From the NCBI GenBank assembly GCA_937920255.1, contig CALDSL010000591.1, positions 1-6,903 of the forward strand: a DNA stretch of 6,903 bases. Reading direction: 5' to 3'. A program made the position numbers and the translations under genes. Under the pieces are notes generated by a model. The model was given only the letters and a program-made list of their open reading frames with translations, did not search any database and was not told where the DNA came from. Source of the DNA: an uncultured Anaerolineaceae bacterium. Lineage in GTDB: Bacteria; Chloroflexota; Anaerolineae; Anaerolineales; Anaerolineaceae. This document shows, piece by piece, positions 1 through 6,029 of the stretch (position 1 is the first letter of the stretch; each line of letters opens with the position of its first letter).

Positions 1-965
1 CCCGGGTCCTTGGCCATCGACAGCAGACCTTCGGTGATGGCTGCCTGGTACTCTTCCGGCATGGTGTTGATGTACTGCACGCCATCGTTGGGGATGCGGT
101 CCGTCACAGCGAAGGGATACACCTTCTCGGTGATGTCCGGGTAATCGGCGGCCAGGTTGGCGGCGCTGTCGGTGAGGACGTTGATGTAGCTCACACCCGC
201 GTCGCAGTCGCCCTTGTAAACGGCGATACCGACATTGTTGTGCGAGCCGGCATTCTGGATGGCGGCGAAGTCTACGTCGGGATCAATGCCGTTGGCCAGC
301 AGGATGATGCGGGGGATGATGTAGCCGGAGGTGGAGTTGGGATCCACGAAGCAGAAGGTCTTGCCCTTCAGATCTTCGAACGACTGGATACCCGATTCCT
401 GGTTGGCAATGAACTGGCCCTTATAGAAGGCCTGCAGTTGGCCTTCCATGGCCTTGTCGGGATCAACATCGTTGGTGTTGTACTTGCGCATCACGGCCAG
501 AGCGGGGACGATCTGGTACTTTTCAATCGCAAGCAGCGCCGAGAAGGTGTTGAGGAAACCGACATGGGCTTTTTCCGCGCCCATGGCTTCGATCGAGGCC
601 GCGAAAGTCGTGCCAACTTCGATCTCGAAATTGAGGCCGGTCATCTTGCTCAGGCAGTCGGCGATTTCAGTACCTGCCTTGGTGATTTTACCGGTATCAC
701 CCGAGGGTACAAACGTGATCACAATCGGGTTGTCCGCCGAGCCAAGTTCGCCGGCAGCCGCGGAAAGCTGATTGGCGATGGGGGCGCAGGCCGGAGGTGG
801 GTTGGTGGGAGCAGCAGTGGGCGCTTCCGTGGCGGCGGGCGCGGCAGGTGCTTCCGTAGCGGCAGGCGCAGCGGGAGCTTCGGTCGCGGCGGGGGCGCAG
901 GCGACGAGGACGACCGAAAGGATCATCACAACTGCGAGCGCCAGGTAGGAAAAGCGATTCTTCAT
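1..965 (-). CDS. PhnD-type phosphate/phosphonate ABC transporter substrate-binding lipoprotein (3' end outside window)
   Basis: This is a periplasmic-type binding protein that would deliver a phosphorus oxyanion (phosphate, phosphite or phosphonate) to an ABC importer. Translated from the ATG at 965 it gives 321 codons and runs open off the left edge. Residues 1-23 are a lipoprotein signal: Lys/Arg n-region, hydrophobic core and lipobox LVAC with Cys23. Residues 24-58 are an Ala/Thr/Glu/Pro linker. The binding domain starts near residue 78 (NPIVITFVPSGD). It carries PhnD-family hallmarks: HVGFLNTFSALLA at about 134-146, and FEDLKGKTFCFVDPNSTSGY at about 196-215, where STSG is the usual anion-binding segment. 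PhnD relatives are about 290-350 aa, so only a short C-terminus is probably missing. It has its own promoter and a good ribosome site. Permease and ATPase genes would be expected beyond the left edge but cannot be seen. The exact ligand cannot be told from sequence. Confidence 0.93.
   Translation of the reverse strand, partial: MKNRFSYLALAVVMILSVVLVACAPAATEAPAAPAATEAPAAPAATEAPTAAPTNPPPACAPIANQLSAAAGELGSADNPIVITFVPSGDTGKITKAGTEIADCLSKMTGLNFEIEVGTTFAASIEAMGAEKAHVGFLNTFSALLAIEKYQIVPALAVMRKYNTNDVDPDKAMEGQLQAFYKGQFIANQESGIQSFEDLKGKTFCFVDPNSTSGYIIPRIILLANGIDPDVDFAAIQNAGSHNNVGIAVYKGDCDAGVSYINVLTDSAANLAADYPDITEKVYPFAVTDRIPNDGVQYINTMPEEYQAAITEGLLSMAKDP
823..900 (-). repeat. 27-bp tandem repeat encoding the lipoprotein linker
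   Basis: Nearly three copies of a 27-bp unit begin at 823, 850 and 877 and encode repeated ATEAPAAPA in the linker between lipidated Cys23 and the binding domain. The copies differ mostly at third positions, and the last copy diverges at its end. The repeat is in frame, so copy-number change would only alter linker length. Confidence 0.75.
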
Positions 966-974
966 GAAAATCTT

Positions 975-980
975 CTCCTT
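975..980 (-). promoter_or_regulatory. Shine-Dalgarno site of the PhnD-type gene
   Basis: The minus strand reads AAGGAG, separated by 9 nt from the ATG at 965. This is a strong match to the anti-SD sequence and fixes the start of the lipoprotein. Confidence 0.8.
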
Positions 981-1055
981 CTATAGGGTGGAACAGAAGT
1001 TTGGATCTTGCCCTTCCCCCGGGATTGCCCTGGGTCAGGGTCTCCTCAGGGTTGT

Positions 1056-1084
1056 ATCATAACCCAGAAAAAAGTTGTTTGCAA
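1056..1084 (-). promoter_or_regulatory. sigma70-type promoter of the PhnD-type gene
   Basis: The minus strand has TTGCAA (-35, 1079-1084), a 17-nt spacer and TATGAT (-10, 1056-1061). Spacing is ideal and both boxes match 5 of 6 consensus bases. Transcription would begin near 1049 and leave a leader of about 84 nt. The leader contains a short dyad CCCTG-N3-CAGGG (1028-1040) and C/G-rich runs. I see no recognisable Pho box. Confidence 0.65.
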
Positions 1085-1128
1085 GTAATGAAGCCCCCGA
1101 AGATCAGGAAGAAATGCGTGATAAACTG

Positions 1129-1899
1129 CTAACTTTCATCCGTAATTTTGAAGGGATTGAAATCAGTGTTGGTGTCATAGTAATCTTCTTGTTCGGCGCG
1201 CTTTAAGAAGTTGACCACCAGATAGGTAAACGGCGTCATTAACACCTCAATGCCGACCTTAAAAATGTAGTTGGTGAGAACCAGCGTAGCAAACAACGAC
1301 CAGGGAAATACGCCGAACAGCGACGCGATGGCGATGAAGGTAAGCGTGTCGATCACCTGGCCGACGAGGGTGCTGCCAATGGTGCGCGCCCACAGCCGGC
1401 GCCCAGCGGTGAGGACTTTCATGCGCGCCAGTACGTACGAGTTGCTGAATTCGCCCATGAAGTACGCTGCCAGCGAGGCCACGGCAATCCCACCGCTGCT
1501 CATGCCGCCCAGAATGGCATCGTAGGCGCCCTGGCCGGCGTACTGCTGCCATTGGGCTTCGCCTGGCATGATGCGTACCAGCCAGAAAACCACCACCGCC
1601 AGCGCCAGGCAGCCGAACCCGGCCCAGATCACGCGGCGCGAGCGCCGGTAACCGTAGACCTCGGTCAGCACGTCGCCAAAAATGTAACTGACGGGGAACA
1701 GGATCGTTCCGGCATCAAACGCCAGCGGCAGCCCGGCAATATTCACGCCCCAATCGACGATTTTGGCGCTGGATGCAATGTTGCTGATTAACAGCACCGA
1801 AACAAAAATAGCCATCACAAAATCGAAATAGCGGTACACCCGGCGCTCGCCGCCCGCGGTTGATTCGGAACGCTTTCGATCTTTTTCGATTGTCTGCAT
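1129..1899 (-). CDS. yhhQ: YhhQ/VUT-family queuosine precursor transporter (DUF165)
   Basis: This is an inner-membrane protein of 256 aa in the family whose E. coli member YhhQ imports queuosine precursors (preQ0/preQ1) for tRNA modification. Family signatures are clear: FDAGTILFPVSYIFGDVLTEVYG at about 61-83, GEFSNSYVLARMK at about 149-161, GRRLWARTIGSTLVGQ at about 166-181, IDT at 183-185, and a C-terminal KVGIEVLMTPFTYLVV segment followed by an acidic tail ending near FNPF (247-250). Hydrophobic segments lie at about 25-43, 60-78, 91-110, 134-150, 175-195 and 200-230. The hydrophilic N-terminal tail of about 22 residues is slightly longer than usual. An AGGGG about 12 nt upstream is a weak, distant ribosome site. 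No queuosine biosynthesis or tgt gene is nearby. The family call is firm; the exact substrate (preQ0, preQ1 or queuine) is inferred. Confidence 0.93.
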   Translation of the reverse strand: MQTIEKDRKRSESTAGGERRVYRYFDFVMAIFVSVLLISNIASSAKIVDWGVNIAGLPLAFDAGTILFPVSYIFGDVLTEVYGYRRSRRVIWAGFGCLALAVVVFWLVRIMPGEAQWQQYAGQGAYDAILGGMSSGGIAVASLAAYFMGEFSNSYVLARMKVLTAGRRLWARTIGSTLVGQVIDTLTFIAIASLFGVFPWSLFATLVLTNYIFKVGIEVLMTPFTYLVVNFLKRAEQEDYYDTNTDFNPFKITDES

Positions 1900-1947
1900 A
1901 CGACCCTGATTTCCCCTGCGCGAGGCACCTGCTGGTATAGTGCCGCT

Positions 1948-1956
1948 ATTGTATCA
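1948..1956 (-). promoter_or_regulatory. Putative extended -10 promoter of yhhQ
   Basis: The minus strand reads TGATACAAT, matching the extended -10 form TGnTATAAT at 8 of 9 defined or free positions. There is no good -35 box (best is TTCGAA, 16 nt upstream), which fits an extended -10 promoter. The start would be near 1941, giving a leader of about 40 nt. A GGCAC/GTGCC dyad (1924-1944) overlaps the start site. The element sits in the 89-bp gap after the upstream lipoprotein gene, so yhhQ probably has its own transcript. Confidence 0.45.
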
Positions 1957-1988
1957 AGAAACAACAGCTTTCGAAGGAATCGCCGCCC

Positions 1989-2954
1989 TTACTTAACCAC
2001 CCGCCAAACCGCATCCAGCGCTTCGAGTGCGCCGTTCCGGTGGAGGATGAGCGCTTCGTCGGACAGATACATTTCATCTTTCATTCCATTGTTCGGCAGG
2101 TGCTGCACTGATGCAAAGAAATTCCACAGCGGCAGGCCGCGTTCGAGCGCGACTTCGGCGTACGTGCGGTTGACCCGTTCGTCCAGTTCGAGATTATCGG
2201 CTTTGGTCACCAGCACCGGCACAGCCTGGTGCTCCAAAATGCGGTCGATGATTTTGTTCAAATAAATGCGGTTGCGGGCTTCCCAGTGCGTGCCGACGTG
2301 GATGAAGACAATACTGGGGTTGTGCACCCGCAACTCGCATTCCAGCGGGGTCTCGCCGTATTCGCATGTATTCTCTTTGTTGTCGTTCCACAGCGCATAC
2401 AGCAGCGCGCCTTCAGTGGTGCCGTCCTTCACCGCCGGGCTGTAGCGGTTGAACGAGCCCGAAAAATTACGCACCGTCTGTTGGAAGTGGATGGGCAAGT
2501 GCTTCACAAGTTGCGGGTCGCTGTCAAAGACGCCCATGAAAACGTCCGGCTGGCTTTGGCAGTCACCCAGAACGGAGAAAGCATGCGGGTTATTGCCCGC
2601 GGATACTCCCTGGCGGTAGATTTCCCGCAATTCGGCGGAAACAACCGGCAGCACCGGCCAGTCCTTCCACGCCTCGGGGTCGAGCGGGGTAGCGGTTGGG
2701 CGGGGTTCAGTGGTTGGTTGGAGCGTCGCCGTGGTTCGCGCGGGTTGCGGCGCGGCCGGTGGGGTGAAGGTGGCTCTGGGGGTTTCGGTGGCCGGTAGAG
2801 TTCGGGTGGCAGTTGATCGCGCGGTTGGGACGGCGCTAGCAGACTGTTCAATCTCCTGCGCCGATACGGAAGAGATACAACCGGAAAGCGCCAGTGCAAG
2901 CAGACCAAGCAAAGCAAAGACACAAATTTTTGCTGCAACGTGTTTCCTGTTCAT
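1989..2954 (-). CDS. SGNH/GDSL-hydrolase-like lipoprotein with Cys in the nucleophile block
   Basis: The product is a 321-aa protein, probably lipid-anchored outside the membrane. From the ATG at 2954 it has a Lys/Arg/His n-region, a hydrophobic stretch and lipobox LSGC with Cys26. A Thr/Pro/Ala-rich linker runs to about residue 91. The C-terminal 220 residues look like an SGNH fold: block I SVLGDCQS (GDC at 130-132), block III FIHVGTHW (221-224), a VPVLVTKADN strand near 245-254, and a final SDEALILHRNG with Asp299 and His305. In canonical SGNH enzymes block I is GDS and block III ends in Asn, so both key positions differ here. It could be a Cys-based hydrolase or a non-catalytic relative. 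A GTG at 2975 would add seven residues. I prefer 2954 because 2975 lies about 14 nt from the predicted transcription start, and the shorter form is a typical lipoprotein signal. Substrate unknown. Confidence 0.8.
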   Translation of the reverse strand: MNRKHVAAKICVFALLGLLALALSGCISSVSAQEIEQSASAVPTARSTATRTLPATETPRATFTPPAAPQPARTTATLQPTTEPRPTATPLDPEAWKDWPVLPVVSAELREIYRQGVSAGNNPHAFSVLGDCQSQPDVFMGVFDSDPQLVKHLPIHFQQTVRNFSGSFNRYSPAVKDGTTEGALLYALWNDNKENTCEYGETPLECELRVHNPSIVFIHVGTHWEARNRIYLNKIIDRILEHQAVPVLVTKADNLELDERVNRTYAEVALERGLPLWNFFASVQHLPNNGMKDEMYLSDEALILHRNGALEALDAVWRVVK

Positions 2955-2961
2955 AACACCA

Positions 2962-3000
2962 ATAATCCTATTCACAGCACCCCTTTGTGGTTAGGATTAT
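2962..3000. promoter_or_regulatory. 39-bp inverted repeat over the -10 box and start site; candidate operator
   Basis: ATAATCCTATTCACA (2962-2976) and TGTGGTTAGGATTAT (2986-3000) are inverted copies matching at 13 of 15 positions around a 9-nt centre. The outer 9 bp of each arm are perfect. The right arm includes five bases of the -10 box. The left arm covers the early leader and the AGGA that could serve as ribosome site. This placement suits a repressor operator. Only part of the dyad would be in the mRNA, so a transcribed hairpin is less likely to be the main role. Confidence 0.5.
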
Positions 3001-3024
3001 ACATCACTGCGGGCACGATCCCAA
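2996..3024 (-). promoter_or_regulatory. sigma70-type promoter of the SGNH-like lipoprotein gene
   Basis: The minus strand has TTGGGA (-35, 3019-3024), a 17-nt spacer and a perfect TATAAT (-10, 2996-3001). The predicted start near 2989 gives a leader of about 35 nt to the ATG at 2954. The -10 box is overlapped by one arm of a long dyad. Confidence 0.65.
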
Positions 3025-3063
3025 ATCGTCACAGCTACGCGGGCTGTACAGGAGGAAGCAGTA

Positions 3064-3093
3064 GTGGTCACACAATTCAATTTGTGTGACCAC
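3064..3093 (-). terminator. Perfect 12-bp stem, 6-nt loop palindrome after the radical SAM gene; possible terminator
   Basis: GTGGTCACACAA (3064-3075) and TTGTGTGACCAC (3082-3093) are perfectly complementary around TTCAAT. The element lies about 37 nt beyond the radical SAM stop codon, where a terminator would be expected. Neither side has a T-tract, so it is not a classic intrinsic terminator. It could instead stabilise the 3' end or be a protein-binding dyad upstream of the lipoprotein promoter. The palindrome is certain; the terminator role is inferred. Confidence 0.45.
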
Positions 3094-3130
3094 CGTAATC
3101 GTTGATGGGTTTGATTTTCCCTGTCGCCGG

Positions 3131-4660
3131 CTAATCCGACGCAGAGCCGGTCGGGAGCGCGGCGTTCATCGCCGCCCGGGCGCTCCGTTGCGCCGCCTCG
3201 CTGACTTTGCGGAAGTGGTAGCCGTAGATTGAAAAGGTGATGGCCAGTGGGAATTTCTTCGGCTGGCGGAAAAGGCTCCAGAAGAACAACTTCCAGTACT
3301 GCCTGCGTTCTTTGCCCACAATGCCCAGCAGGTAGATGGAACGGAAGAAGGCGTAGATTTCCTGCGGTTCAATATTGACCGTGGCGGTGATCGGGTTGTA
3401 TTCGCTCAAGAAGGTGCGCACGCGTTCGTAGAACAGTTTGGGCGAATACAGATCGCCTACCAATTGCTTGTAGCCCTCGAACAACACTTTGGGCTCCATC
3501 ACCGGAATGATGTTGGTCGTCCCATCCGTGTTGTCGCCGGTCATTTCTTTCAGCAGGCGGCCCTGCTGCTCCATGCGGCGGTATAGCTGTGTGCCCACCG
3601 GGGCCTGTAGCAGACCTACCATGGCAGTGACGATCCCGCTCTGCTGGATAAACTCCACCTGGCGCTGGAAGATTGTAGGCGAATCACTGTCAAACCCAAC
3701 GATGAATCCACCCATCACCTGCAGGCCATTACGCTGCAGCCGTTTCACGCTCTCCACCAGGTCGCGGCCTTTATTTTGGGTCTTGTGGCATTCGGTCAGG
3801 CTGGTTTCGTCCGGCGTTTCGATGCCCACAAAGACTGAGACGAACCCGGCCGCGGTCATCATATCCATCAGTTCCTGGTCGTCCGCCAGGTTGATCGAGG
3901 CTTCGGTGAGGAACAGGCAGCCGGTTTTGCCTTTGCGCCATTCGATCAACGCCGGCAGGATTTCGGTCTTGATCTCGCGCTTGTTGCCAATAAAGTTATC
4001 ATCCACAAAGAATATATTGCGCCGCCAGCCCAGGTTGTAAATCCTGTCCAGTTCGGCGACGATCTGCGCTGCGCTCTTGGTGCGCGGTCGGTGGCCGAGC
4101 AGGGCGGTGACGTTGCAAAAGTCGCAGTTGTACGGGCAGCCGCGCGAGTACTGGATCGCCATCGAATCATAGTACTTCATCTTCACCAGATCCCAGGCTG
4201 GCACCGGCGTTTGCGCCAGGTCGGCATACTCGGGCGTGGTGTACACCCGCTGCGGGCAGCCGCGCTCTAAATCGGCCAGGAACGGAGGCAGGGTCAGCTC
4301 AGCTTCGTTGAGGATAAAATGATCGACGTTCGGGAATTCTTGATATTGTCCGGTAAACAGCGGTCCGCCAGCTACCACCGTCTTGCCCGCCGCTTTTGCA
4401 CGTTTGATGATTTCTTCCGCCGATTTGCGCTGCACGCTCATCGCGCTGATCAATATCATATCTGCCCAATGGAGTTCGCTGTCCCGCAGCGGTTCGATAT
4501 TGAGATCTACCAGGCGCTTGGTCCACCTTTGCGGCAGCATGGGCGCAATCGTAACCAGCCCAAGCGGCGGGTTGGAGGCCTTTTTGCGCACAAAGCTGAG
4601 CGCGTGTTTAAACGACCAGAATGTATCCGGAAATTCGGGATAAACCATCAAGATATTCAT
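3131..4660 (-). CDS. B12-binding-domain radical SAM protein, DUF4070-type (class B methylase-like)
   Basis: The product is a cytosolic 509-aa radical SAM enzyme with the class B layout. Residues 1-125 form the B12-binding-type Rossmann domain (NILMVYPEFPDTFWSFKHAL, then PPLGLVTIAPMLP, ILISAM, VVAGGPLF, LNEAE). The radical SAM core follows from about 160 to 370 with QYSRGCPYNCDFCN, Cys175, Cys179 and Cys182, which would hold the [4Fe-4S] cluster. Later core motifs include FFVDDNFIGNK (217-227), TEASINLADD (252-261), VFVGIETPDE (276-285) and GGFIVGFD. The C-terminal region (about 370-490) resembles DUF4070. The hopanoid methylases HpnP and HpnR are relatives, but this branch is broader and no hopanoid gene is nearby, so I assign no substrate. 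The cobalamin DxHxxG motif is absent, as is usual in this class. A GTG at 4675 would overlap the ribosome site, so the ATG at 4660 is chosen. Confidence 0.9.
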   Translation of the reverse strand: MNILMVYPEFPDTFWSFKHALSFVRKKASNPPLGLVTIAPMLPQRWTKRLVDLNIEPLRDSELHWADMILISAMSVQRKSAEEIIKRAKAAGKTVVAGGPLFTGQYQEFPNVDHFILNEAELTLPPFLADLERGCPQRVYTTPEYADLAQTPVPAWDLVKMKYYDSMAIQYSRGCPYNCDFCNVTALLGHRPRTKSAAQIVAELDRIYNLGWRRNIFFVDDNFIGNKREIKTEILPALIEWRKGKTGCLFLTEASINLADDQELMDMMTAAGFVSVFVGIETPDETSLTECHKTQNKGRDLVESVKRLQRNGLQVMGGFIVGFDSDSPTIFQRQVEFIQQSGIVTAMVGLLQAPVGTQLYRRMEQQGRLLKEMTGDNTDGTTNIIPVMEPKVLFEGYKQLVGDLYSPKLFYERVRTFLSEYNPITATVNIEPQEIYAFFRSIYLLGIVGKERRQYWKLFFWSLFRQPKKFPLAITFSIYGYHFRKVSEAAQRSARAAMNAALPTGSASD

Positions 4661-4668
4661 TAACGTTC

Positions 4669-4673
4669 CCTCC
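4669..4673 (-). promoter_or_regulatory. Shine-Dalgarno site deciding the radical SAM start
   Basis: GGAGG on the minus strand lies 8 nt before the ATG at 4660. The in-frame GTG at 4675 overlaps this site and has no comparable site of its own. The ATG also gives the family-typical N-terminus MNILMVYPEFPD. Confidence 0.75.
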
Positions 4674-4739
4674 ACGTTCGGTGTTGTTGACTTTGGAAAG
4701 CGTTTTTTGTTAGTGTATCCAGAGCTTACAACACCGGCA

Positions 4740-4755
4740 TGTGACGCAGGTCACG
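4740..4755. promoter_or_regulatory. Crp/Fnr-family-like dyad in the divergent intergenic region
   Basis: TGTGACGCAGGTCACG matches TGTGA-N6-TCACA at 9 of 10 defined bases and includes the exact inverted repeat GTGAC-N4-GTCAC. It lies 80 nt upstream of the radical SAM start and about 105 nt before the kinase start. A weaker copy, TGTGA-N6-GTTCA, is at 4794-4809, 54 bp away (about five helical turns). Short motifs like this arise by chance, and the regulator is unknown. Confidence 0.35.
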
Positions 4756-4831
4756 GGTGTGGGCCTAATTCGTTCTCGGCAGGGTACGCGCAATGTGACT
4801 TAACGTTCAGTGGAGAGTGCCCCCGGCATTG

Positions 4832-4837
4832 TATAAT
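4832..4837 (+). promoter_or_regulatory. Consensus -10 box immediately before the kinase start
   Basis: A perfect TATAAT ends 7 nt before the ATG at 4845, so transcription would start at or next to the A of the start codon and give a leaderless mRNA. No convincing -35 box lies 16-18 nt upstream. If a more distal promoter is used instead (for example TTGACT at 4687-4692 with TAGTGT at 4711-4716), the AGGA at 4838-4841 could act as a close ribosome site. Confidence 0.45.
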
Positions 4838-4844
4838 AGGAACC

Positions 4845-6029
4845 ATGCAGCCCCGTCAGCAGCATGTGATTCGTACCGGCAGCGGTGTAGACCTGGCCTT
4901 TGCGGTGGTCGTATTGGCCTCCTATTTTGCCACCTTCTCCGCGCTGCACGCGGCCACCAACCTGGAAATCGGTCTGATGATCGGGTTGGGGATTGCATAC
5001 ATCACCCTGGGCATTTATGGGTATAAGTACGTGGCGCGGTCAAATAATATGCTGCTGCACCTGCTATACTTTGCCGTTCAGATCCCGCTGGGTAGCTTCA
5101 TCGTGTACCTGGGGCGCGGCGCCGGGCTGAATGTTCTCATCCTGCTGCCGCTGGCTGGCCATGCCGTGGTGCTGCTGGAATCAAGCTGGCTGTACGCGAC
5201 CAATATCCTGCTGGTGTTGGGCTATTTTTCGGCGGTGATGGCCTTTTCGCAGGATTGGAATCTGGTGTGGTCCAGTTTGCCGGCATTTCTGGCCGGCGTG
5301 ATCTTCATCATGGTTTTCACGCAGATGGCAATTGGCGAGGAAAAAGCCCGCGTGGAGGTGGAGCGCCTGGCCAGAGACCTGGCGGAAGCCAACACGCGCC
5401 TGCGCGAGTACGCCATGCAGGTGGAAGAACTGGCCATCACCAAAGAGCGCAACCGCATGGCGCGCGAAATTCACGATGGTCTGGGGCATTACCTGACCTC
5501 GATCAATATGCAGATCCAGGCGGCGATTGCCGTCTCGAAGAAATCGCCCGAGCGGGCGCAAACCGCGCTGGAAAAAGCCCAAACCCTTACCCAGGAAGCG
5601 CTGGTGGACGTACGCGATTCGGTGGCAGCCCTGCACTCCCAGGCGGTGGAGAGCCTGCCGCTGCCGTTGAGCATCGGCCGGGTTTTGCAAAACTGTGACA
5701 GCACCGGGATCACCGCCAACCTGCAGGTGCTCGGGTCTCCGCGCGATCTATCCCCTCAGGCGCACCAGACCTTATACCGCGCGGCGCAGGAAACGGTGAA
5801 CAATACCTGCAAGCATGCGCGGGCGTCAAAACTGGATATGGTGCTGGACTACACTCACCCGCAGCAGATTTGCCTGCGCGTTGCCGATGACGGTATCGGG
5901 TCGGAAACACTGGAAGGTGGTTTTGGACTGATCGGGCTGCGCGAGCGGGTAAACTTACTCAACGGAACGATGACGATTCAATCCACCAAAGGACAGGGGT
6001 TTGCCCTGGAAATTACGGTACCGGCATGA
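4845..6029 (+). CDS. Six-TM sensor histidine kinase, HisKA_3 (NarL/DesK type)
   Basis: This is the membrane sensor kinase of a two-component system, 394 aa from the ATG at 4845. Six hydrophobic segments lie at about 15-34, 41-62, 67-89, 94-112, 115-134 and 142-162, with no sizeable extracytoplasmic sensing domain. A charged, probably coiled-coil linker (164-202) leads to the HisKA_3 dimerisation domain. Its H-box ERNRMAREIHDGLGHYLTSI contains the phospho-acceptor His210. The HATPase domain has the N-box AAQETVNNTCKHARAS (Asn320), the G1 box VADDGIG (Asp349) and GGFGLIGLRERV. The layout resembles DesK/LiaS-type kinases that sense membrane state or an intramembrane signal. The reading frame is open upstream to an ATG at 4707, but those 46 residues are Cys/Gly/Pro-rich and unlike a kinase N-terminus, so the shorter start is preferred. 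Its stop overlaps the regulator start (ATGA), suggesting translational coupling. The signal is unknown. Confidence 0.93.
   Translation: MQPRQQHVIRTGSGVDLAFAVVVLASYFATFSALHAATNLEIGLMIGLGIAYITLGIYGYKYVARSNNMLLHLLYFAVQIPLGSFIVYLGRGAGLNVLILLPLAGHAVVLLESSWLYATNILLVLGYFSAVMAFSQDWNLVWSSLPAFLAGVIFIMVFTQMAIGEEKARVEVERLARDLAEANTRLREYAMQVEELAITKERNRMAREIHDGLGHYLTSINMQIQAAIAVSKKSPERAQTALEKAQTLTQEALVDVRDSVAALHSQAVESLPLPLSIGRVLQNCDSTGITANLQVLGSPRDLSPQAHQTLYRAAQETVNNTCKHARASKLDMVLDYTHPQQICLRVADDGIGSETLEGGFGLIGLRERVNLLNGTMTIQSTKGQGFALEITVPA

Noticed and set aside
240..986. Long plus-strand open frame with a Gly/Arg-rich C-terminus
   Set aside because: It is antisense to the PhnD-type lipoprotein. Its Gly/Arg richness is the complement of the Ala/Pro linker repeat, and it has no family resemblance.
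1010..1051. Intrinsic terminator or Pho box in the C/G-rich leader of the PhnD-type gene
   Set aside because: Only a CCCTG-N3-CAGGG dyad is visible. There is no T-tract and no repeated Pho-box-like element.
1900..1947. preQ1 riboswitch in the yhhQ leader
   Set aside because: The leader is about 40 nt and has only a 5-bp GGCAC/GTGCC dyad overlapping the start site. I see no C-rich pseudoknot loop with an A-rich tail as in preQ1-I.
2229..2798. Plus-strand open frame of 189 codons
   Set aside because: It is antisense to the SGNH-like lipoprotein, whose frame carries a signal peptide and conserved blocks. The plus-strand translation is low-complexity at its end.
3131..4660. Naming the radical SAM gene hpnP or hpnR
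   Set aside because: Shared domains alone do not define the substrate. No hopanoid gene is adjacent, and the group includes many uncharacterised members.
4707..4844. N-terminal extension of the kinase from an ATG at 4707
   Set aside because: The 46 extra residues include several Cys and Pro and do not resemble a kinase N-terminus. The region also contains the TATAAT box and the Crp-like dyad, so it is better read as intergenic.
5181..5690. Minus-strand open frame of 169 codons inside the kinase gene
   Set aside because: The kinase frame has complete H, N and G boxes over this stretch. The antisense frame is His/Gln/Arg-rich with no recognisable domain.
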